From Ciona intestinalis (lineage: Eukaryota > Chordata > Ascidiacea > Phlebobranchia > Cionidae), in contig NC_020179.2 of the NCBI RefSeq assembly GCF_000224145.3, positions 1,761,612-1,825,611 on the forward strand: 64,000 nucleotides of DNA, in the 5' to 3' direction. A model generated the notes under the pieces. The model had not been told where the DNA came from. It made no database searches and was given only the letters and a program-made list of their open reading frames with translations. The translations under genes and the position numbers were made by a program. How positions within the stretch are numbered: the stretch's first letter is position 1; each line of letters begins with the position of its first letter. Below are positions 35,935 to 47,400 of the stretch, piece by piece.

Positions 35935-36290
35935 ATGAATGAATGTAACCACGGCCTACTAGAGATCTCTAGTAGGCCGTGATGTAACTTACATTATCCT
36001 CGCGTGGCCGGAAAACGACAGTCGTTATAACACAGGTGCTGTGCACCTCGTGTCAGCTTACGTGTTACCATGTATGCTACTTTGTCAGTGATTAATTTTT
36101 TTGGTATTTTTTTCATTTTTTATGTATGGCTGAAAGTTTGGACAAGACAACCCGTTAGTGACCACTGGGTTGGAGCAATTGCCGTTAAGTGTCTTGCCCA
36201 GGACACATACACCCACAATGGTAGCAGCGACGAGCCTTGACCCACTACCTCTGGGTTACAGGCAGGCGCGCTAACCACTTTGCCATTCTT
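35935..36290 (-). mobile_element. near-full tRNA-derived SINE with a palindrome inserted in its tail
   Basis: Same family as 16697-17020: B-box GGGTCAAGGCTCG and A-box TTAGCGCGCC on the minus strand. Its tail near 35950 is split by a 33-base palindrome. Confidence 0.7.
35952..35984. repeat. 33-base palindrome inserted in a SINE, 6-base flanks repeated
   Basis: CACGGCCTACTAGAGA and its exact complement meet without a loop. ATGTAA occurs just before and just after, at a point where the SINE family normally has a single ATGTAA. Confidence 0.75.
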
Positions 36291-36390
36291 CTATTTAAAC
36301 TCTGATTAATTTGTTCCTGTTTTTTTTTTGTGATGTAGCCTACTTGCTGTACTCTTACTAGAATACCATTTTGCAGACATTGACTTTGCT

Positions 36391-36424
36391 CACGGCCTAC
36401 TAGAGATCTCTCTAGTAGGCCGTG
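36391..36424. repeat. second copy of the same palindrome
   Basis: Same arms as 35952-35984 with two extra central bases. It lies 440 bases away, with different flanks. Confidence 0.75.
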
Positions 36425-36754
36425 CATTGCTGGGAAGAAAACAGGAGATTTTTCATGTTTATATATTCGATATCATTACAGTTAGTGATTCTAGCTTAAC
36501 AACGATATATACAATTCTATGGCACACAATATACTGAATTACATACCGGTACAAACGGTTAATTTTAGTCCTAGAATACGACATTTCGTACACTATAAAG
36601 AATTGTTTGAGCACTGCTTTTTTTTTCTAGTCCGCATTTTAAAATCATGTTTGACAAGGTTGCGCGAGGGTTGAAGTTATGAGACAATAACTTGTGTTGA
36701 AAAGAGAAAATCGTGCCAATTTCTTACCAAAATAGCAGCATAAAATATGGTTCT

Positions 36755-36953
36755 GTGGGGTAAGATGGGACACCTTTAGCACATAATATCCAAACATCCT
36801 GATCGTGTTTTAAACAACCAACAACGGTCTATGGAAGTCGTGAGAATACAGTTTTATAATTCTTTGAATGTTCGTCATCGTTTACTGGGACGAATTTAAA
36901 TGGGACGATAAAGTAGAATGAAAAGGTGTCCCATCTCTTCCCACCCTACTGTA
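36755..36953. mobile_element. inverted-repeat MITE copy
   Basis: CTGTGGGGTAAGATGGGACA; right TCTCTTCCCACCCTACTGTA. Confidence 0.7.
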
Positions 36954-37695
36954 TATAAATTCTGTAACAAATCATGCGAAAAAATCGTGGCAAAGAACAA
37001 CAATACCAACATGTTCGACGTAAAATGATCTGTACGGTCACTACTTGCACAATTATGAGAAGCAGTTAATGTAAAATGGCGATACCAAATTTGTGGCAAA
37101 AGAACTTTAATAACATATTATAAATTTTCTGTTATTATCATTTTAAATGAATTTGTGGAATAAAGTATTTATCAATTGATGTTTTTGCAATACCAAATTC
37201 TTCACATATACAATAAATTGCTATAGGTTACATATTATCACTAAAGTTTTATTATCACTAAAGCTTATAAACTTATGACAAAATCGTAATAAAATGTAAA
37301 TATTCATAATCTTTAGAATTATTCTTCAGATCCATAATCGCTTAGAATATAAATTCAAAATTGCGAATCATTGTAAACTCAGTTTATTACGTCATAATGT
37401 TAAACTGACGTCACGTTAAGACAGCTATCCAAAGCTGATTGGTCCGATTGCTCACGTGACTGACGCCCCGCACCAGTTGATTACGCCCGCCTTATGACTG
37501 CTTCGCGCATAAAACGTCTGTTCGAAAAGTTACTACTTTTCAGTTTAGATAAGGTTGGTTCCAAACAGGTTACAAGTTGGAAGGAAAGAAGTTGTCTTGC
37601 AAGACTTCAGTTAAGTACTATTCTATTACAATATTATTATGACATACTATTTACTATAACATTATTATTTATTAACATATATTATTACTTTATAC

Positions 37696-37752
37696 CAAAG
37701 AGATTAAAACCATATCAAAGATATACTAAAGATATTGGTTTTAATCTCTTTG
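37696..37752. repeat. hairpin with about 21-base arms
   Basis: CAAAGAGATTAAAACCATAT pairs with ATATTGGTTTTAATCTCTTT around a 14-base loop; further weaker pairing extends outward. Confidence 0.6.
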
Positions 37753-38490
37753 CTTTATATACTACATTACATTATACAGTAAAAAATGCTACAAGTTTTG
37801 TGGCGTGCGACGGTTCTTTATTACGTCACACGCAATTTCTCAGTTCACAATCGCTGCGGTCTGTTAAGAGTCTTAAGATTGTTGGTCGTTTGGATTTTGC
37901 TTTGTTTGTACTACTCGCGTGAATGTTACGTCATAAGTCTCGTCATGACATAACTGAATAACATGCCACTAACAAAATATACACTTACCTTTACTGTTTT
38001 AGGGATTCTGGTAAATATATGCGCATATGAAAAACGACATGGGCATATAGAGCCATTTTCTTAAATCGTCAAGTCTAAAACCCTACTTTAAAAATCCCAT
38101 ACTAGGTAACAAACTTTAGTTAACACTTGCACTAATGGTGTCTACAAAAATTTTCCAATAAATTTAATATCTAGTTTATTATGTTATATTTGCTTGTTTA
38201 TGATATATACATTAAATACATTTCCAACAAATTTTAGCTGAAGTTTTGATTCAATAGCGTATTCATATGCCCAATTTGTGTGACGATATTAGGTAAGGGG
38301 CTCATAAATATGTAGAGTGATCAAATCAATGACATTATAATCAAAATTGAATTTTCAACACAAAAGGCACAACAGACGACTTAACGTGAAAATAACCAAG
38401 GTCACATAAGATCAGTAAAATTAAGCATGAGAAGTCCGTGCAGTTTAGTTCTCTTTGATTATAATGATATGATAAGGGTCAGGATAACCT

Positions 38491-41400
38491 TTAGTTTATA
38501 AAAAAAGGTCGGACCTCCTGCAAGGTTGTGAAAGATGGGGAATCTTTAATATTCTTGCCCATCTTCCGAGAAAAAAATCTTTCTATATTAAGCATTATTG
38601 TAGCAGATGTGTTAAGTGCAAGAGCAGTACCACCAAGAGCAGCACTAATAGCACCACCAACAGCAGTACCCTCAGCAGCGGCAACAGCAGTGGTTGCAGC
38701 ACCTTGAGTTGCAACAACTCCAGCTGCCGCAAAACCTATACATGCAAGTAAAGTACCAGCAGCTGCAAGTACTGTAGCTCCAACAGCAACGTAAATCAAC
38801 CAAGTTGTCCAATGTGCTTCAACCTTCTCTCTTAGTTCATCAAGCATCTGATCACACTCTTCTTTTGTAGATTCTCGAAGGGTTGAGATGGGAATTTCTT
38901 GTTTCACTTTTTCGCTGATATACTTTTTGTATATCTCATGCACTTTGATTAACATTGGCTCTCCATACTTTGCTACCTGTATGTAATTTATTAAAGCTGC
39001 TTCTACCGAATTCGTTCTCTGTTTGTTTAAAAAATGATTTAAAACAAGGTCTTTGCAAAATTACCTCTTTCATTGTTTCCAAGTATTCAACTGAAACTTC
39101 TGCATAGAACAATTGAATAATTCGCTCCACTTTTTCCTGTTTTAAAATAGAAAAAATGGTATTACTTTGCATTAACAACAAACCATACACTTTATATAAT
39201 GCATTGAAGTACTGTTGAACATTAAATAAAATTCTTATGGTTCCCTACGGCTGGTGCTTAATTTATATTTGTTTAGTTTTTTCAATATTTTCTGGAAAAA
39301 GGATACCGGTTTTCTATTCTATTCTATGTGGGTGAGGTCCCGCGGCGTGGCACGCCATGGGCCCTAGGATTTAGGCCATAATTGACCCATTACCCCAACA
39401 CCCGGGGTGCTACTGCATGGAGATGTTCCCTTGACAGCTGGGTCAAGTTTAGATGCTTCCGTTCGCATATGCTGGACATATGCCAACATAATGAAAGGAT
39501 GTCTTATCTTCCTCGCCACAGACAGGGCAGATGGGACTCTCACTTTTTTTAAGTTTATGCAGATGACTGGCAAACATGCCATGCCCTGTTATCACTTGAA
39601 GAATGGAACGTAACGTTTGCCTTGGCAGCTTCAGGAGTTGTTCGGAAAAACACCTGCTAATGTTTCTCCTATACTCCTTCGTCTGCCTGCAGCCGTCATG
39701 TTTTGTCCACCTAAAGAGCCAGATCCGATTTACATCGGCTAGTGGGGATAGGTAAACCTGGCTCTGGGCCATAGAATGTGTTACTGGAACCATCACGAGC
39801 TAGCTTGTCAGCAAGCTCGTTTCCCAAATGGTCTGAATGACCAGGTATCCAGTGTAGTCGTACGTGAGAAGGATACCGGTTTGTTTCATTGTTGCCATTA
39901 CTGTGCTTAACAGTGCTTATTTGATCCCAGTGGTAACTAATGGATTGCCCAAATTGTCAGCCAATGTTGCATACTAGTACGCTTAATTAGAGTGTAAGAA
40001 AGAGGACACCGGTACGACGACAGTGTCCTGGTATGAAAGATTAAATATGCCACATTTTTTGGGGAAAAAGAATGTGTGCAACTGTAAATTTATTAATACC
40101 GAGTTTATCAAAATGGGCTGCGCTGGTGAAATTTCCAGAAATCCATTGAAGTGAATTAGTCTACATCAGAGACCTTAGCTTATATAAACATGAGTTATTT
40201 TATCACCATGGAAAGGGCTCTTATAAAGTTGAGGTTTCATACTCGTTAGCCTTATTGATTTTAATCACAGCGGGTTTTTAAAGACTTGTGTGTTGGTGCT
40301 TTATCTAGTTTTAAACTTTCTTTTCGTTTAAAACTAGTTTTTAATCTCCGCTCCTATAATCAAAAATAAAAGTTATTCTTTTTAATACAACAGTATTGAC
40401 ACACCTTGTTGTTCTTGTTCATATCTGTTTTAAAAATAAAAATTTGTTCCATTTCATTTTTAAGTTTATCCATGTTTTCCGAAAAACTTTCGCGAGCTTC
40501 AGGTGAAACACTATTTTCATTATTAGCATAGGTTTGCAATGCTTGTTGCTTGGAACTTTCATGAATTTGGTGAAGATATTCATCTTCTACATATTTATTC
40601 TCCACTTTCTAAATGAAGAAATTTTAATTAGAAAACAATATAATGCAATACAACACATAATGCAGATTATAGCTTACTTCAAATTGTGCCAAATATTCAT
40701 TTATTGTTCGTTTAAGTTCTACACATATTTCCTGCAAAGGGTATATATTAACAAAAAACTTAATTTAACTAAGCAATGTTATAAACAAAATTTAGCGTTT
40801 TAAACTTCTTTTAAAAAAGTTCAGCGCCGTAGCACAGTTGGTTAGCGCCCCGGCCTCTTTTATAGGCGAGGGTAAAGTAAGTTACATTCATTCATTTTCT
40901 GCAAATTTTAAGAGTAAAACAAATATTTAATACAATGTTCTGTCCTTTTCCTCCATAACATTTTGCAATACTCCATTTTCATATCCTTACAAGCATTCAT
41001 TAATCCCTTCTTCTAAACATTTTAGCTGTCTTTACACTACTCCTTCCCTATTTCAGAACCATTGAATAAATATTTGATACAATTTTTTTGTCGTTTTTCC
41101 TCCATAGCTTTTTGCCATATTCTATTTCCATATCCTTGAAAACATTCACTAATCACATCTTCTAGACATTTTAGTTGTTGTTCTTTACACTGAAACCCCT
41201 TTCCTATTTCCGAACCATTAAATTTTTCTAAACAACTTTCACGTGCTCGTTGTTGGTGCCCGTCGTCGTGCGGGGGTGTACCGCCTGCAAATATTTAACC
41301 GTTCCTTCCTTCTTACTTTCCTATAAAATATAACCGTGCGATGACATATTGGGATTCTTACTACTCATATATATATATATCTATATACATATATATCTAT

Positions 41401-44400
41401 ATACATATACAGTTATTTAACTTCGACAATCTGTAGCTAAATTTGATAAATCCTGAAGAAGCAATTTCTGCAACAAATAGAATTATATTGAATACTTAGT
41501 TTAACATTTTCATATAAAGTATTAAAATTACCAATCGGTTTGCATTGATTCTTTCAAACTCCCTGTGTTTTAATTGAATAGCTTCGTGCAGTTTGTTCTC
41601 ACACTTCTTTACTAAGTCTTGGTTACAGTCACTGGTAGATGTTTTAAACGCTTCGTTTGCTTTTCTTTCAGCTTCGGCCTTTGCTGTAATAGCATCTTCC
41701 AAATGTTGTCCGTCTGCAACCTAAATAATAATTTAAAATTAATTACTGTTAGGTTAAATCCTTGTTTATAGATATGCCTTATACATTAACAGAAATAAGA
41801 TTTACACAGTTTCCCATTCTAATTTAAACAAAACTGTGTAAACTCAAGTTGGGTTTTTCAGTTACAACTATATTAAGGGTTGTGTAAGGTTTTTGTACAT
41901 GAGAATTCTGTTAGTATTACTTTAGGCTCCTATAGCTCAACACGGTACACATTTTCCATAATCTTTATAGAGTTATAAAAATGAAGCTTCTCCATCTGGT
42001 GATGTCTTTAGTTACTGATTGACATTACAGGAATAGTAATATACAGTTATTGCCAGGTTATTGAGTGACAAAAAGAATGACCACCAAATCTAAAGCATCC
42101 AAGCTATTTAATTCTCTTTAAATGCATATTTAAATTAAGTAATTTAAAAGGCCTTTACTTTATACCTTTTCCATTTCCTCGAAATAAACATTCCCAGCAA
42201 CACCAACTTTATCCATTATTATGTTTTGTTCCCGTACCTAATAACTGTAACTAGTTATTGTGCATATTAATATTTAATTAAAATTAATTACCTTACGCGC
42301 TTCGTTATTCTGTTGTATAATCAAATAACAACCATTCAATCGTGTCTTTAGTATTTGACATTGTTTCTCACTCTCATCTGGTTCAAACACATCATGTTCT
42401 TCGTATTGCTGCATTGCTTTCTGGAAACATTCGTCGTGGAACGTTTCCAATATCGTTGAGTCAATGTAATTTTCCCCCTATAATGAAATTGTTTCAAAGT
42501 TTTATAGGGCTTCTGCGACAATATGTTTTGGCCCTAAACTATTAATTGCTATTAATTTTTAAAGTGCTCTTTGGCGATACTACCGTTTATCCATAGAAAG
42601 AGTATATCATGTTTGATGTTGTAGAAAAATCCAGCTAATATGTTGCAAAACCATAGAAATACCTATGTATAGGCTACCGATTATTCCTATGGCTCTGGTG
42701 TGTTGTAGCTACAGGAAATTTAGAAGAAAATGAGTATTCTGCATGTTTAGATAAAAGACGCTGTTTAAATCGAGTGTTTCCTGATGTAAAAGTTTAAACG
42801 TTAATATCTTTGAATAGATGTTAAATCTACTTTTCATTTGATCTTAAAAGGTGTGGGACACTATGGATAATGATTAATGATATCCTATAAAATATTAATT
42901 ATTTAGTGCGTTTAAAGCATTTAGGAAAACTCCTGGCTTACCTTGGAATTCATTGTAGCAACGTATTCACTTTCAAAGTTCATCAATTTTCTTATAAAAT
43001 TCAACAATTTCATTGACCTGAAACATGACTACTTATAGTATATGGTATTCTCTGAGGTAATCCTTTAAGTAAGTAAGTAAGCTGGTGGCCACCTGAAATT
43101 TTGGTTTTAAAATGTTCCTTAGGTCTGACTGATACTGTGTAAGTTTTTTGGGAAAAAACTTGGTTGTTCGTGTCAAAAATTAACTTTGAAAGTGGGCGAA
43201 ATCGTGCTGCGTTACCTTGTTTTCCACACCAGCCGTTATGAATTAAACCAAGGTTGGATTATTATGTCATAGAAAGCGTATTGTGACATTTCATTCCTAA
43301 GTAAAACAGTGGGAAAAAACAAGGTTATGATGTCCGCTAACTTATGTAATATACCACTATTGTGACGCGACGTAACAGACCGCGATTGTGACGTAATAAA
43401 TCGTTAACCTTACGCAAATCAGACGAATTATGGTGACGAAGCATGTTTTCGCGCATTTTTAAAGTTAATTTTCGACACGAACGTCCGACTTTTTTGGAAA
43501 AAAAATTAGACAGCAGGTATCAGTGAGGGCTATAGAACATTTTGAACCCAAAATTTCAGGTGGCCACCCGCTAAAGGATTACCATTCTCTGATATGTGAA
43601 GATCTCTGATATGTGAAAACTCTTAACTCTTGTTTGCATTATTAGTGCAGGAAAAGTAACTTGTACCAAGTAACCGTATGAAATTAAATCTTACCACCAT
43701 AGTAGCATCAAGCTTCTAATCTAGTTACATTATAAAGAAAAACGCATTGTAAAAGTTACTTCAAGTGAGAACTGCTACACTTCCATAGACAAAGCCCTCT
43801 CCAATAGGTGAGAAAAACACTATTAAATAACTATCAAATACTTGTACTCTTATACGGTATACCTTTATTAATGTGTGAACTTTGGGTGTTTGACCACTTT
43901 TAATCATGTTATCAAGTTCCCCCGCAAGCTGCATAAGAACTTCACCAGTGCAAGCTTTACCATTAAGTTGCTTTACAACCAAACTATCTTTAGAAAACAA
44001 ACACTTGGCCAAATCATCCACTCCTTCAAGGAAGTCTTTATCTATGTCTGAATCATTCATTGTGAGTAAAGTACAACTAATAAAAATATGGTGACCATGA
44101 AAAGAAACAAGAATTTAATTGCCGAAAATACAAATTGAATGAATGTATCTTATTTAACCTTTTGTGGCTGGGCAAGGACATTCGTTATAACACGGGTGTT
44201 GTTTCATACACTTTATGCCCGCTTTCGAGTTACTAGCAGGTAATTGTTCTTTTTAAAGGGTAGCTTTCTACACACTGAGCATGGGGCAAGGCTAAACAGT
44301 CCATATTGCAAGTACCTGTAAGTTTAAGTTGAGAACTGTCACTACTCTCTTTAACTTTTTTCCCCGGATCGGGCAGCAAATGGCATCGAACATCAGGGAA

Positions 44401-47400
44401 ACCTTCCTTTATCTTCTTCCGAACATCTTTGTTTTCATCTTGATCCGCTTCCATAACTTCTTTCAAATACTCCATCCCACCTTTGCTGCCATAATCATAA
44501 TCTGACATCTGATAGTCTCGAACCAGCAACATAAGAGGCTGAAAAATTATGGGAGGGTATGGGTTCAAGGTTTGTCACCGATATCATTGCAGTCACTAAT
44601 GGGGTGACCAAATTGTCAGCCATACAGAAAAATAGTCACACCAAAACTTACATACTTGGTAACTCGCAACTGGCTTGAGGTGTATGAAACAGAACACCCG
44701 TGTTATAACGACTGTTGTTGCCCCGCCAGGTGAGGATTAATTAAGGCAAGTTACATTCTTTCACTCTTTTTCCATAAACACAGCAAAGGCATCCAGTAAG
44801 CTTACCGAGAAAAGTAAGGAAGGTTCAGAAGCATTGCTGTCTTTCTTCTTTACAGTGGTATTAGCATGTTGTAAAAACAGCTGTAAAATACTTTAAATAA
44901 AGTTTATTGGTCATTTAGTATTTAATGTTACCATTAGTATAAAGGTAGATGAATTAAGGTAACAAAGCATTTTTTATGTTGATAGTTAAATATTGTTTTA
45001 GGCAAATATATAGGAATTTCAATAAAGTAGATGAGTTATGTTAGGCCAACAATAAAACATATATATATATTTATTTAAAAACTGACTTCCCTACCCCTAA
45101 TTGTTGTAAATCACTCTCTCTTATTAATCCTGATGGCAAGTTGTAGACTTGGACCGAACTTATCAAAATGCTCAATGCAAATATTAATGAACATTCTCCT
45201 GCAGTCATTTTGTTATCAAAAGATCCTTGAGTGTCCATCAGGAACACAGCTATTTCCTAAAAAACATTTAGATGAAAATGAGCGTTTTTTTATTTTTAAA
45301 TTAATTTTATACATTTCAAACAACTTGTTATACCTCCCCCTTATCATTCTCCAGCATGAAAGGTTTGTTAGTGATATCAATTCCTTTTGTATGACTTTTG
45401 GTTCCCGTTCTCCAGTTGAATACTTTAACCAATTTATCTTTCTTTTTAATCCAGTCCTTCGGCTACAAATGATTATTTGAATTACTTTTTATAATACTCT
45501 ATTTATTCAACCATTTGACAAAGTAGCCTACGCAAAACAATAAGCACGTATGTACCATACCTGCTACCACCTCTTACACAACAACACATATTTTGTGATT
45601 CAAGGTGTACCAAGCACTAAACTGTGTTTTCTGTCTTGTATTTTTTATTACTCTTATACAATATCTTTTTTGGTATTTCGGGTAACTTTATCTCTACTGT
45701 ATTTCTGCATTATTAATTTAATATTGCAATACTTGTGTAATATGAACAGCAATAAACCAAACTAGTTTGTTCAAATAAAACAAGATTTTAAAAGGAAGTT
45801 ATTTTGAAACAGTTTGGCCATTTAATTGGTGTGTTTTTTTGCAAAGAAGTTTGTAAGTGTAAATATGATCTAATTTATACGATGTTACCAAATCCTAACA
45901 AATTCATTTAAACCTTAATGCAATGTGCAAGTCCCCATTTTTACTCGTAATATAGTAGGGTGAGGTAAGATGGGATACCTAAGCACATATTGCCCAATAT
46001 TTCCAAAATAAAAAAAATATATGAGGTTTTTGGTGATACCATGAATTAGTAATATCACACCTTTAGTAAATTGACAACACTTCAAACGAGATTTTAAAAC
46101 AGAGTTACCCCACAAAAAATCATTATTCTATTCTTAACCTACAATACGTTATTGTATTAAAAATTGGTATTGTTTGTACAACAATAAACTTTATATATTA
46201 TTTAAACAAAAAAATTTTAGCAACTTATAATAAAGTTTATATTTTTTCCACTAATTTGAAATCGCCACACTATATTTAGCAAGGGCCACTTCTCATAAAT
46301 TATCTCGAAGTGCCTAGCCGTTACTGAGTTTTGAAAATATTTTCAATTTTTTTATTATATTAAGAAATCCTATTTGAATTAACCCTGAGGTATAAATTAT
46401 TGAACTTAAAACAAACCTTACACAGTTGGGCATTAAAATTCTACAACACTACAAAGTGGGGGAAGATGGGACAAATAATTTTTTACACTTTACCGTTGAA
46501 TAATACTGTAACATTTGCATTCGCGTAACGTCGAATATAGAAACCTCAAAAATTAACGTTTTAAAAAAGTGTCCCAACTTGCCTCGCGTCTTAACCCACT
46601 ACTCTATTGTACTAAATGATTTCTTAAATACGCTTGTCAGTTTGTCACGTAACAACAATATATAGGCGGAACTGCAAATGAATAAAAATAATCTTGGAAA
46701 TTCTTTTTGGCCAGGTAGATTCTACCGTAAAGTTACATTCATTACATTTGCATCGTAATCAAAGTGTTTCCGGTTCAATGCTCGACGGCGATACTAATAG
46801 GCCTACTGATCGACGCATGTGTCTATGGGCAAGACACTTACCGGACGTTGCTCCAACCCAGCGGTCACTAATGGGTTATAAGCCATATCAAAGCAAAATC
46901 ATACACAAAGTTGACAAGAGATCACAGATCTAATGCATGAGCACGGTATAAACTAATTAGCATAGTATTAATTACCCCTATCACTACAATGGTCGACTGA
47001 GATCGATCAAAAACAAATCAAAAGTAACCAACAAAGCGGGTTTCAGTCGCCATTTGTGACTGTGGAGCAGTAGATAGAATGCATCTATTCGTGTATTATC
47101 ATTAAACTTAAGATGTATAAGGATTGAAAGTTTGGTAAAGAATATGTGTAAATACGCTTTGTACAACTCCTACCATGGGTTGCCATGTAAACTTACACTA
47201 GTTAACCTTGTCGTCGCTTAAATTCGTTCGTTTTTGTGAATTTGGATAAACCGTAATCACGCAGTATTACAGGTAATAAATAGGTAAGTTAGAAGTTAAT
47301 ATTATTCATATTGTGGCGGCTGCATAATGATTAATTGCGCGGGAAAAAAAAAGAGCGAAGAAACTAGAGACGCGATGTTTATATCGAAGATAACGATAGA

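Larger units (their letters stand above)
31391..38490. other. 7-kb intergenic region between FAM167-like and atlastin-like genes
   Basis: No supported gene. Contains inverted-repeat elements at about 32016, 34661, 35409 and 36755, a SINE carrying a short palindrome insertion (35935-36290), a second such palindrome (36391-36424), and a hairpin (37696-37752). From 32.8 to 33.7 kb the G+C and CpG content is higher than around it. Between 37400 and 37490 are TGACGTCA, ATTGG and CACGTG motifs close together, possibly regulatory. Confidence 0.5.

Noticed and set aside
35952-36424. CRISPR-like repeat pair
   Set aside because: Only two palindromic units 440 bases apart, with no spacer pattern, in a eukaryotic genome.
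36245-36427. Minus-strand 60-codon frame
   Set aside because: It reads through a SINE head (MAKWLARLPVTQR is a tRNA-like A box in translation) and a palindrome.
37494-37922. 142-codon frame as a protein gene
   Set aside because: Composition follows AT-rich DNA, it contains a palindrome, and no domain or splice support is visible.
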